The translations under genes and the position numbers were made by a program. 7,462 nt of DNA from Anaerolineae bacterium (GTDB lineage: Bacteria > Chloroflexota > Anaerolineae > Aggregatilineales > Aggregatilineaceae): positions 1 to 7,462 of the forward strand of contig JAGPFT010000134.1 of the NCBI GenBank assembly GCA_018056405.1. Reading direction: 5' to 3'. The notes beneath the pieces are model-generated. The model had not been told where the DNA came from, made no database searches, and saw nothing but the letters and a program-made list of their open reading frames with translations. Each line of letters begins with the position of its first letter. Within the stretch, counting starts at the first letter, position 1. This document shows positions 1 to 5,679 of the stretch, one piece after another.

Positions 1-19
1 GCCGAGCGGGGGTGAGGTA
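1..19. repeat. 19-bp direct repeat, copy 1
   Basis: The 19 bases from position 1 recur exactly at 109-127 (unit begins GCCGAGCGGG and ends GTGAGGTA). The copy starts at the window edge, so its true left boundary is unknown. The sequences after the two copies diverge at once, so this is a short repeat or the end of a longer element lying outside the window, not a long tandem duplication. Confidence 0.7.
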
Positions 20-108
20 AAGTGAAGAGCCGCCCCAGACTGTAGGCCAATCTCAATGCCTGTCCGCCCTTGACCCATCACGGAGAGGGGGCGGCGAGGC
101 GCACCAGC

Positions 109-127
109 GCCGAGCGGGGGTGAGGTA
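109..127. repeat. 19-bp direct repeat, copy 2
   Basis: Exact second copy of the 19 bases at 1-19, offset by 108 bases. Its left end is also the right arm of the small hairpin at 98-111. Function unknown; it may be a fragment of a dispersed intergenic repeat. Confidence 0.7.
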
Positions 128-186
128 GCCGGAGCGCAGCGGAGCGGCACCTCTGCCTGGGAGTTCTGCACGCGCTCTCGCGCCCC

Positions 187-1113
187 TCACCCGATGGGAT
201 CGGCGGACTTCACCAGGCGCAACCCCTGCGCGGCGTAGCTCGCCAGAGTAGACTCAGCCAGCGCGTCGAAGTCAATCTCCGGGTGGGCGACTGAGGACAT
301 GCAGTCGGTCAGCACGCGCCACCTGGCGATTTCCTCTGGGCGATCCTGGTAAGCGCGCATGACCGAGGCCAGCGTCTCCAGCACGCAGTGACTCTTGGCC
401 TGCCCGGCCACGTACACCAGGTCGTAGGTCGCCAGCGTCTCCAGGAAGGCTGTGTTCAGCCCGCCCTCCGGGTGATCGGGCACCTTGACCTCCGGCTCCA
501 GCAGCGAGTAATGTTCCGTCTTGGGCAGCGACCCTTTGGGCACGAAGCGCGGTTGTGCTTCCCGCGCGGCGCTGTGGTAGGCAATGGCCTCGTACAGCGC
601 CGGGGTGATGGCGTGGCCGGGCGTGCCGATCAGCGTGTGGTAGGGCCAGATCATGAGCAGCTTCTTGGCCCTGACCTCCAGCGCCCGCACGTACTCGCGT
701 GACCATTCCGGCTCGTAGACGGGCAGCCAGCGCCCGGCCTCCACGTCGGCGGCGCTGATGGCGGTGAAGGGGGCCGGGTGTTGCCCCGCAGGGTCGCGCC
801 ACCACGTGGCGAAGAAGATTTGCGTGGGCAGGTGACTGTCCAGCGACGCGCTGATCGTCGTGATCTCCGCCGCGTGGCGGTAAATCCAGGCGACTGTGCG
901 CCGCGTGTCGTCAACGGCCCCTGGCACGCTCAGCGCACCGTCAGGGTGGATGAAATCCACCTGGGGGTCTACCAGCAGCAAGATCAGGCGGCGGGCGTCG
1001 TTTTCGGCGGGCGGCAGCCCGGCGGCGAGGCCGGCGGCGATGGCGGCGGCGCTATCTGGCGGGGCCAGCGTCCCAACTTTAGTGGGGTTGTAGAAAGAGG
1101 GATAGGTGTTCAT
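187..1113 (-). CDS. Nicotinamidase-like isochorismatase-family cysteine hydrolase
   Basis: This 308-residue protein belongs to the isochorismatase-like cysteine hydrolases and most resembles nicotinamidase, which converts nicotinamide to nicotinate plus ammonia in NAD salvage. Seen directly: LLLVDPQVDF at 46-54 supplies the catalytic Asp49 and the family's second Asp53. LDSH at 91-94 and WPYH at 156-159 match the metal ligands Asp, His and His (D92, H94, H159). WPYH is followed by GTPG, as in nicotinamidases. PKG (K193) fits the catalytic lysine, and GQAKSHCV places the nucleophile at C243. At 308 residues it is much longer than typical PncA (about 190-215). The extra length is a roughly 40-residue N-terminal extension and a Trp-rich insertion at about 100-155. 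No signal peptide is seen, so it is probably cytoplasmic. I chose ATG1113 over the TTG at 1125 because GGAG lies 6 nt before the ATG. Substrate specificity is inferred and another amide is possible. Confidence 0.85.
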   Translation of the reverse strand: MNTYPSFYNPTKVGTLAPPDSAAAIAAGLAAGLPPAENDARRLILLLVDPQVDFIHPDGALSVPGAVDDTRRTVAWIYRHAAEITTISASLDSHLPTQIFFATWWRDPAGQHPAPFTAISAADVEAGRWLPVYEPEWSREYVRALEVRAKKLLMIWPYHTLIGTPGHAITPALYEAIAYHSAAREAQPRFVPKGSLPKTEHYSLLEPEVKVPDHPEGGLNTAFLETLATYDLVYVAGQAKSHCVLETLASVMRAYQDRPEEIARWRVLTDCMSSVAHPEIDFDALAESTLASYAAQGLRLVKSADPIG

Positions 1114-1119
1114 GGGGTG

Positions 1120-1123
1120 CTCC
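1120..1123 (-). promoter_or_regulatory. Ribosome binding site that decides the hydrolase start
   Basis: GGAG on the minus strand lies 6 nt before ATG1113. The alternative in-frame TTG at 1125-1123 overlaps this site and has only a poor AAGG two bases before it, so the ATG is preferred. Confidence 0.65.
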
Positions 1124-1158
1124 AATGCCTTAATCAGTCCTTAGGCTAGATCGGGTTG

Positions 1159-1266
1159 GTTTACCCCTATCCCCCCGGCCCCCTTTCCCCGTAAACGGAG
1201 AAAGGGGGAGTGCGGGCCGCGCAAGTCCCTCTCCGCTTGCGGGGAGGGATTTAGGGAGGGGTAAAC
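1159..1266. repeat. 108-bp double-hairpin repeat, copy A
   Basis: The element is bounded by a perfect 10-bp inverted repeat, GTTTACCCCT at 1159-1168 and AGGGGTAAAC at 1257-1266. Inside are two hairpins. The first pairs CCCCCTTTC (1179-1187) with GAAAGGGGG (1200-1208), extended inward by CCG/CGG around a TAAA loop after one mismatch. The second pairs TCCCTCTCCG (1226-1235) with CGGGGAGGGA (1240-1249), with one G-T wobble. It sits between the stop of the minus-strand glycosyltransferase operon and the hydrolase start. It could therefore help end transcription of the operon, although no T-run follows. The same architecture recurs at 5535-5773 and, degenerated, at 5419-5503, which points to a dispersed non-coding repeat family. 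Confidence 0.75.
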
Positions 1267-1331
1267 ACGCCGAGCATCGAGACAACATAGCGAAAACTGG
1301 CATAAGGCCCTAATCGGTCGGGGGCAGCACG

Positions 1332-2453
1332 CTAATGCATCACGCGCCGGTAGACGGTCAGCGTCTCGCGGGCAGCGCGCTGCCATGAGAAGCGGGCGGC
1401 GCGTTCCGGGCCGGCGGCGGCCATCTGCGCGCGCAGCGCGTCATCATTCAGCACCAGGCCGATCACGTCGGTCATCTGCTGGACATCATACGGATTGAAG
1501 TAGCGGGCCACGTCCGCGCCCAGCTCTGGCATACTCGATTCGCGGCTGCTGACAACCGGCGCGCCGCAGGCCATCGCTTCCAGCACGGGCAGGCCGGCCC
1601 CCTCGTAGAGCGAAGCCATCACGTAGACGGTCGCCGCGCGGAAGACGGCGGGCAGGTCTTCGTCAGGCACGTAGCCCGGCAGCAGGACGGCCTCTTGCAG
1701 GCCAAGCTCCTCCACGCGGGTGAAGAACTGCTCGTACAGCCAGCCCTTCGCCCCGACGACGACCAGCCCCAGATGCGGATCGTCGCGGCGCAGGCGGCTC
1801 AGCGCCTCGACCAGACGGCTCAGGTTCTTGCGCGGCTCGATGGTGCCCACCGCCAGCAGGAAGCGCTCCGGCAGGCCGTACTTGGCCCGCACGCGGGCGA
1901 CTTCGCTCTGCGGCGCTACGCGGAAGTGCGGCGCGGCGGCCTCGTGCACGACGGTGATCTTGTGGTCGGGCGTGTGGTAGTGGCGGATCAGATCGTTCTT
2001 GGTCGCCTGCGAGATGACGATAATCGCGTCCGCCCGGCGCACGAAGAGCGGCATGGCCGCGTTGAGATACCAGTAGTTCAGCCGTTTGTGGTGCTGCGGG
2101 AACAGCTTGTAGATCAGATCGTGGACGGTCAGGACGGTGGGCACGCCGCGCAGGGGCAGCAGCAGGTGCTCGGTGGCGTGGAACAGGGTCGCGTCCGGCA
2201 CCATGCGCCGGAACGACAGACGCCCAAGCTGGCCCAGCCAGACCAGCATCCGCCAGGGTTTGTAGCCCAGCCCGATGGAGCGCTGCGGGATGTGCTCCCA
2301 TTCAGGGAAGGTGCGCGCCTGGGCGGTGCGGTTGTAGAACAGGGTGGGGGGCGAGTCCATCTCAGCAATGAGCGCGTTGGCCAGCGAGTGAGCGTAGCGC
2401 CCCAGCCCGGCGCGGCTGTTGACTGCCGCCGAAACGTCCAGGGTGATGGTCAC
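1332..2453 (-). CDS. GT4-family glycosyltransferase (minus-strand operon)
   Basis: This 373-residue protein is a GT-B fold glycosyltransferase of family GT4, a retaining enzyme using a nucleotide sugar. Seen directly: a glycine-rich N-terminal acceptor-side segment (SRAGLGRYAHSLANAL, 13-28); TVHDLIY at 109-115 at the end of the N-terminal Rossmann half; VGTIEPRKNL at 202-211, a hallmark of the second half; GAKGWLY at 234-240; and the EX7E motif at E284 and E292 in YEGAGLPVLEAMACGAPVVSS, which binds the sugar-nucleotide donor. Length is normal for the family. There is no signal peptide or clear membrane helix, so it is probably a cytosolic or peripheral membrane enzyme. The GTG start at 2453-2451 overlaps the TGA of the upstream gene (2452-2450), and AAGGAG lies 10 nt before it, inside the upstream gene, so translational coupling is likely. 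Many close relatives are annotated as mannosyltransferases, but sugar and acceptor cannot be read from sequence. Confidence 0.92.
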   Translation of the reverse strand: MTITLDVSAAVNSRAGLGRYAHSLANALIAEMDSPPTLFYNRTAQARTFPEWEHIPQRSIGLGYKPWRMLVWLGQLGRLSFRRMVPDATLFHATEHLLLPLRGVPTVLTVHDLIYKLFPQHHKRLNYWYLNAAMPLFVRRADAIIVISQATKNDLIRHYHTPDHKITVVHEAAAPHFRVAPQSEVARVRAKYGLPERFLLAVGTIEPRKNLSRLVEALSRLRRDDPHLGLVVVGAKGWLYEQFFTRVEELGLQEAVLLPGYVPDEDLPAVFRAATVYVMASLYEGAGLPVLEAMACGAPVVSSRESSMPELGADVARYFNPYDVQQMTDVIGLVLNDDALRAQMAAAGPERAARFSWQRAARETLTVYRRVMH

Positions 2454-3232
2454 TGGTCAGCGTCTCCTTGGGCGCGGCGCAGCGGGCGCTCGCGGTAGGT
2501 GAGCACGGCCCAGACAAAGCGAGGAAGCCGCAGCATCCGCCGCCAGCGCCAGGGCTGGCGCACCAGCCGGTACAGCCATTCGAGGGCCAGACGGCGCATC
2601 CAGCGCGGGGCGCGCGGCACCACCCCGGCGATGAAGTCGAACGTGCCGCCGACGCCCATCGCCACCGCAACCGACAGCCGGTCGCGGTTGCGGGCGATCC
2701 ATACGTCCTGGTGCGGCGCGCCATAGGCCACGAATAGAATATCCGCGCCGCTGGCGTTGACGCGGGCGAGGATGTCCTCTTCCTCGTCGGGGGCCGGGCT
2801 GCCCGCGTAGGTTCCAGCGATGCGCAGGCCGGGATTCTCAGCCACCAGCCGGGCGGCGGCCTGCTCAGCCACACCGGGAGCCGCCCCCAGCAGAAAGAGC
2901 TTCCAGCCGCGCTCGGCGGCCCGCCGGGCGATCAACGGCACGCCATCGGAACCGGTGACGCGCTCCGGCAGGCGGCGGCCCAGGATACGCGCCGCCAGCA
3001 GCAGCCCCACGCCGTCGGCCACACATAGGTCGGCCTCGTGCAGGGTGCGCATGAAGGCGGAATCGTCCTGGGCGATCATGACGAACTCCGGGCTGATCGT
3101 GCAAATCTGGTGGGCGCGGTCGCCCTGGGCGATCCATGCGGCGATTTGCGCCAACAGGCTGTCGAACGTGGCTATGTCCACTGGTACGCCGACAATAGTC
3201 AGCCGCTCTGCACGCGAACTCTCTGTGCTCAA
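2450..3232 (-). CDS. WecG/TagA/CpsF-family glycosyltransferase (GT26)
   Basis: This 260-residue protein matches the GT26 family. These enzymes transfer a sugar such as N-acetylmannosamine or ManNAcA onto a polyprenyl-diphosphate-linked first sugar in wall teichoic acid, enterobacterial common antigen or capsule synthesis. Seen directly: TISPEF at 45-50, ADGVG at 72-76 with the family's catalytic Asp (D73), LPERVTGSD at 88-96, FLLGAAPGVAE at 113-123, PGLRIAG at 134-140, DILFVAYGAPHQDVWI at 164-179 (the usual GxPxQE carries Asp here), MGVGGTFDFIAG at 192-203, and RAPRWMRRLALEWLYRLVRQPWR at 207-229. That last part is the C-terminal appendage which in TagA associates with the membrane. Start: TTG at 3232-3230 is the only standard start before the conserved region, because an in-frame TAG lies 36 nt upstream. 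A GGGGAG precedes it with a short 3-nt spacer. It is the first gene of the minus-strand operon. The exact sugar is unknown. Confidence 0.93.
   Translation of the reverse strand: MSTESSRAERLTIVGVPVDIATFDSLLAQIAAWIAQGDRAHQICTISPEFVMIAQDDSAFMRTLHEADLCVADGVGLLLAARILGRRLPERVTGSDGVPLIARRAAERGWKLFLLGAAPGVAEQAAARLVAENPGLRIAGTYAGSPAPDEEEDILARVNASGADILFVAYGAPHQDVWIARNRDRLSVAVAMGVGGTFDFIAGVVPRAPRWMRRLALEWLYRLVRQPWRWRRMLRLPRFVWAVLTYRERPLRRAQGDADQ
2464..2469 (-). promoter_or_regulatory. Ribosome binding site of the minus-strand GT4, inside the upstream gene
   Basis: AAGGAG on the minus strand lies 10 nt before the GTG start at 2453, within the last codons of the GT26 gene. Together with the 4-nt GTGA start-stop overlap this supports the GTG start and coupled translation. 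Confidence 0.65.
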
Positions 3233-3355
3233 TGACTCCCCACGCCCCAGTCGTTGGCTTCTTTGCTAAGAATATTTTACCCTGCCGGACGCATTTTGCG
3301 TAGCGTGCGCGCGGGCCTGCTTTCGGCTACAATACTCCTGAGGAGGACGAGCAGC
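3233..3355. promoter_or_regulatory. Divergent intergenic region between the two glycosyltransferase operons
   Basis: These 123 bases separate the start of the minus-strand operon from that of the plus-strand operon, so promoters for both should lie here. The centre (about 3265-3280) is an AT-rich island in GC-rich surroundings. On the plus strand TACAAT at 3328-3333 resembles a -10 box, but no good -35 lies 16-18 bases before it, and transcription would begin almost at the ribosome binding site. On the minus strand TAAAAT (3279-3274) is -10-like, again without a recognisable -35. The promoters are inferred from position, and their exact sites are unproven. Confidence 0.4.
3341..3346 (+). promoter_or_regulatory. 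Strong ribosome binding site that decides the membrane-protein start
   Basis: AGGAGG lies 9 nt before ATG3356. The same frame opens earlier, with a possible start at 3254, but the extra 34 residues would run through the intergenic region and have no comparable ribosome binding site. Confidence 0.85.
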
Positions 3356-4264
3356 ATGGCCGACAAACGCGAATTCTATGACGGCTACGGGGGGGAAGAG
3401 AGCGACACGCCGGACTTCCCGCACGAGACGAACACGCCCGGCGATGAGGCGCTCGCTGCTGGCGAGTTCCCCTTGCGCTCGGTGGAAGACTTCGAGCAAC
3501 AGCTAGAAGCGCTGGAAGGCTATGCGGCAGAGGATGAGGGCGGGGCGGCGCTCGACGAGGCGCTGGGCGCGCTGCCCGATGAGCCGGTTCTGCCGGATGA
3601 AGTGTTCGCGGCGCAGCCCCGCGCGGAGACCGACGCGGAGCGTGCCGAGATAGAGCGTGTGGGAGCGGCCATCGGCGCGCTCGACCAGACGGAGCGGCTG
3701 CGCGCGCCGCGTGCGCAGAGCTTCCGCCGCCGCCTGCGCCACCAGATCGGGATGCTGCCGCTGGCCTTGCTGCTGATCGCGCTCGGCGCGTACCTGCTGG
3801 CCCGCGAACACGACCTGGCTGACGTGCCCGATCTCTCGACGCTGGCCCTGGTTGAGCTAACCGTGCTGGGCGTGGGCTTCACCTTCATTTTCCACGCGCT
3901 GCTGTTCGGGCGGCGCGAGCGCGGCCTGCTGTTCCTGGGGCTGTACATCTGGATCACCGCCGGCGTGATCGGCGTGATCGCCTACGGCATTGACCTGCAG
4001 CCCGATGCCCGTGAGTGGTGGCCCGCCCTGTTGTGGTCGCTTGGCCTCACGCTGCTGGTCACGTTCCTGCTGGAGCGTGGCCACGACGCGCGGCTGGTGC
4101 TGCTGGCCGTGCTGGCGACGGTCGCCGGCGGCGCGGCCTATTGGGTGACGAGCGGCACAGCCGACGCGCAGATGCTGGACGACGTGGCCGACTACTGGCC
4201 GCTGCTGCTGGCCGTGTTGGGGGTAGGGCTGCTGCCGGCGGCCTTCCGGCGCGGCGCGAGGTGA
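3356..4264 (+). CDS. Six-helix membrane protein with acidic N-terminal tail, function unknown
   Basis: I do not recognise this 302-residue protein. Residues 1-115 form a hydrophilic, strongly acidic tail rich in Asp, Glu, Ala and Pro (for example GGEESDTPD at 12-20) that looks largely disordered, with a helical stretch near 38-70. A basic patch, RRRLRHQ at 124-130, follows. Then come six predicted membrane helices at about 133-149, 162-184, 189-211, 221-240, 246-264 and 280-297. Basic residues in the loops after helices 2 (GRRERG) and 4 (ERGHDAR) and at the C-terminus (RRGAR) put both ends and the tail in the cytoplasm by the positive-inside rule. No catalytic motif is evident. It is the first gene of a pair with the GT4 enzyme 6 nt downstream, which suggests a role in the same surface-glycan pathway, for instance as a membrane anchor or partner. 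That role is an inference only. Confidence 0.85.
   Translation: MADKREFYDGYGGEESDTPDFPHETNTPGDEALAAGEFPLRSVEDFEQQLEALEGYAAEDEGGAALDEALGALPDEPVLPDEVFAAQPRAETDAERAEIERVGAAIGALDQTERLRAPRAQSFRRRLRHQIGMLPLALLLIALGAYLLAREHDLADVPDLSTLALVELTVLGVGFTFIFHALLFGRRERGLLFLGLYIWITAGVIGVIAYGIDLQPDAREWWPALLWSLGLTLLVTFLLERGHDARLVLLAVLATVAGGAAYWVTSGTADAQMLDDVADYWPLLLAVLGVGLLPAAFRRGAR
4258..4264 (+). promoter_or_regulatory. Ribosome binding site overlapping the membrane-protein stop codon
   Basis: GAGGTGA runs into the TGA stop of the membrane-protein gene (4262-4264) and lies 6 nt before ATG4271 of the GT4 gene. This supports that start and suggests coupled translation of the pair. Confidence 0.6.
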
Positions 4265-4270
4265 GCGGCG

Positions 4271-5386
4271 ATGCAGGCGCTGACCATCGCCATTGACGCC
4301 AGCCAGACTACGCGCGCCCGGCGCACGGGCACCGAGAACTACGCCCTGCAGCTCACCCGCGCGCTGATCGCGCTGGAGTCGCCGCACCGCTTTCTGCTAT
4401 ACTTCCGCGACGCCCCGCCGCGTGACTTATTTCCGCTGGGGCCGCGCGTTGCACAGCGCGTGCTGCCCTGGCCGCGCGCCTGGACGCACACCCGCCTGGC
4501 CCTGGCCCTGGCCCGCACCCGCCCGGACGTGACCTTTGTCCCCGCGCACACGCTGCCCTTGTGGTTTCCCGGCCCGGCGGTCGTCACCGTGCACGACCTG
4601 GGCTATGTTTACTTCCCCGAAGCGCACAGCGCTCTGGCCCGGCGCTACCTGGCCTGGTCTACGCAGCACAGCGTCCGCCGGGCGACGCGCATCATCGCCG
4701 ACTCATTGGCGACGGCCCGCGACATCGCCGCCCATTACCGTGCGCCTGAGGATCGCATCGCGCTCGTCTATCCGGGCGTGGACGCGGCGCTCATGCCCGT
4801 CAGCGATCCGGGGCGGCTGGCAGCAGTGCGCGCCCGCTACCGGCTCCCGGCGCGCTACCTGCTGTTTGTGGGCACGCTTCAGCCGCGCAAGAACATCGCG
4901 CGCATCGTGCGGGCCTATGCGCGCTGGCGCGAGACAAGCGGGCGCACTGACGTGGCGCTCGTGCTGGCCGGGCAGCGGGGCTGGCTCTACGACCCATCGT
5001 GGACGACGGGCGTGGAGGGCGTGATCCTGCCCGGCTACGTCGAGGATGCCGATGTAGCGGCCCTCTACAGCGGGGCGCTGGCCCTGGTCTTCCCCACGCT
5101 ATATGAAGGGTTTGGCTTCCCCGTGCTGGAAGCGATGCGCTGCGGCACGCCGGTCATCACCAGCAACACGTCCTCCTTGCCCGAAGTGGCCGGCGATGCG
5201 GCGCTGCTGGTAGACCCGCGCGATGTGGCGGCCATCGCGCAGGCGATTGGCCGGGTGGTGGACGACGAGGGCCTGCGCGCCGACCTGGTTCGGCGCGGAT
5301 TCCGGCAAGCGGAGGCGTTCACCTGGGAGCGCGCCGCCGGGCAAACTCTGCATATCCTGGAGCGCGCTGCTGGCGCTGCGTCATGA
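4271..5386 (+). CDS. GT4-family glycosyltransferase (plus-strand operon)
   Basis: This 371-residue GT-B glycosyltransferase of family GT4 is a homologue of the enzyme at 1332-2453, with the same motifs in the same order. Seen directly: RRTGTENYALQLTRAL at 17-32 (acceptor-side glycine loop), VTVHDLGY at 105-112, VGTLQPRKNI at 200-209, GQRGWLYD at 234-241, LPGYVEDADVAALY at 253-266, and YEGFGFPVLEAMRCGTPVITS at 278-298 with the donor-binding EX7E pair at E279 and E287. Length is normal and no membrane helix is seen, so it probably works at the cytoplasmic face of the membrane. It follows the membrane protein after 6 nt and is almost certainly co-transcribed with it. It differs from its homologue at many positions between motifs, so the two probably handle different linkages or acceptors and are not a recent duplication. 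The donor sugar is unknown. Confidence 0.93.
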   Translation: MQALTIAIDASQTTRARRTGTENYALQLTRALIALESPHRFLLYFRDAPPRDLFPLGPRVAQRVLPWPRAWTHTRLALALARTRPDVTFVPAHTLPLWFPGPAVVTVHDLGYVYFPEAHSALARRYLAWSTQHSVRRATRIIADSLATARDIAAHYRAPEDRIALVYPGVDAALMPVSDPGRLAAVRARYRLPARYLLFVGTLQPRKNIARIVRAYARWRETSGRTDVALVLAGQRGWLYDPSWTTGVEGVILPGYVEDADVAALYSGALALVFPTLYEGFGFPVLEAMRCGTPVITSNTSSLPEVAGDAALLVDPRDVAAIAQAIGRVVDDEGLRADLVRRGFRQAEAFTWERAAGQTLHILERAAGAAS

Positions 5387-5418
5387 TCTGTAGATTACCT
5401 GCGTCTCGGATCGAGCTT

Positions 5419-5503
5419 GCCCCCCATCCTCCGGCTCCTTCTCCCGTACGGGGGGGGGAGGAGAGCCAAACCGCGAGTCTATACCCCTCTCTCCGCGCAG
5501 CGT
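5419..5503. repeat. Double-hairpin repeat, degenerate copy C
   Basis: The order of parts matches copies A and B: a C-run, then CCGGCTCCTTCTCCC, a loop, a G-run, and later CCCCTCTCTCCGCGCAGCGT, but the right arm of the second hairpin is missing. The first hairpin spans 5433-5467, with GGCTC (5433-5437) pairing GAGCC (5463-5467) around CCCGTACGGG at 5443-5452. Nine consecutive G residues (5450-5458) make this spot prone to length error. It lies about 45 bases after the GT4 stop and could act as a weak terminator. Confidence 0.5.
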
Positions 5504-5567
5504 CTATACATTGCCCACATCTTGGGCCGCGCCTGTTCCCCCCATTCCCGGCTCCTTTCCCCGCAAG

Positions 5568-5679
5568 CGATACTGTTGGCGAATCCCTCACGCCGGTCTC
5601 GTAGGGGCGCTGCTCTGCTGCGCCCCCGTAGGGGCGTATGGCCATACGCCCCTACGGAGGCATCTCGCCAACAGTATCA
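5568..5679. mobile_element. MITE-like palindromic insertion, 112 bp
   Basis: A perfect 14-bp terminal inverted repeat, GATACTGTTGGCGA at 5569-5582 and TCGCCAACAGTATC at 5665-5678, bounds the element. The direct repeat CAAG flanks it on both sides (5564-5567 and 5680-5683), as expected of a target-site duplication. It interrupts the loop of a hairpin in copy B. The interior has no open frame of note and consists of two palindromic units sharing CGTAGGGGCG. These are a hairpin GGGGCGC (5604-5610) with GCGCCCC (5620-5626), and a 32-bp perfect palindrome. Small size, terminal inverted repeats, putative duplication and lack of coding fit a non-autonomous element that would need a transposase encoded elsewhere. 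No transposase is present in this window. Confidence 0.65.
5626..5657. repeat. 32-bp perfect palindrome
   Basis: CCGTAGGGGCGTATGG at 5626-5641 is followed directly by its exact reverse complement at 5642-5657, with no loop. It could extrude as a cruciform or form an RNA hairpin when transcribed. It is the core of the MITE-like insertion. No T-run follows, so a terminator role is not supported. Confidence 0.9.

Larger units (their letters stand above)
1..186. other. Non-coding stretch downstream of the hydrolase gene
   Basis: No credible gene is seen here. All three plus-strand frames meet a stop within the first 25 bases. The only minus-strand frame that stays open to the window edge begins at an ATG at 78-76, is 26 codons long, has no ribosome binding site and reads through a repeat. 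The stretch holds a 19-bp direct repeat (entered separately) and a small hairpin, GGCGC-ACCA-GCGCC at 98-111. That hairpin lies about 75 bases beyond the stop of the minus-strand hydrolase and has no T-run, so it is at best a weak terminator candidate. Confidence 0.6.

Noticed and set aside
1..78. Possible start of a minus-strand gene running off the left edge (ATG at 78-76)
   Set aside because: Only 26 codons are visible, there is no ribosome binding site, and the frame passes through the 19-bp repeat. The evidence is too thin.
778..1149. Plus-strand open frame opposite the hydrolase
   Set aside because: The minus-strand hydrolase has its catalytic residues in order; this frame is a GC-driven shadow.
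1695..2498. Plus-strand open frame of 267 codons opposite the minus-strand GT4
   Set aside because: The GT4 frame carries all family motifs. The antisense translation is rich in Gln, Arg and Val and spans the boundary between two real genes.
3254..3355. N-terminal extension of the membrane-protein frame
   Set aside because: AGGAGG placed 9 nt before ATG3356 marks the start, and the extension covers the divergent promoter region.
5601..5657. tRNA-like or riboswitch structure
   Set aside because: The stems are long and palindromic, without a tRNA acceptor/anticodon/T-loop pattern or a known riboswitch core.
5626..5657. Rho-independent terminator
   Set aside because: There is no T-run on either side, and the palindrome belongs to an element with its own terminal inverted repeats.
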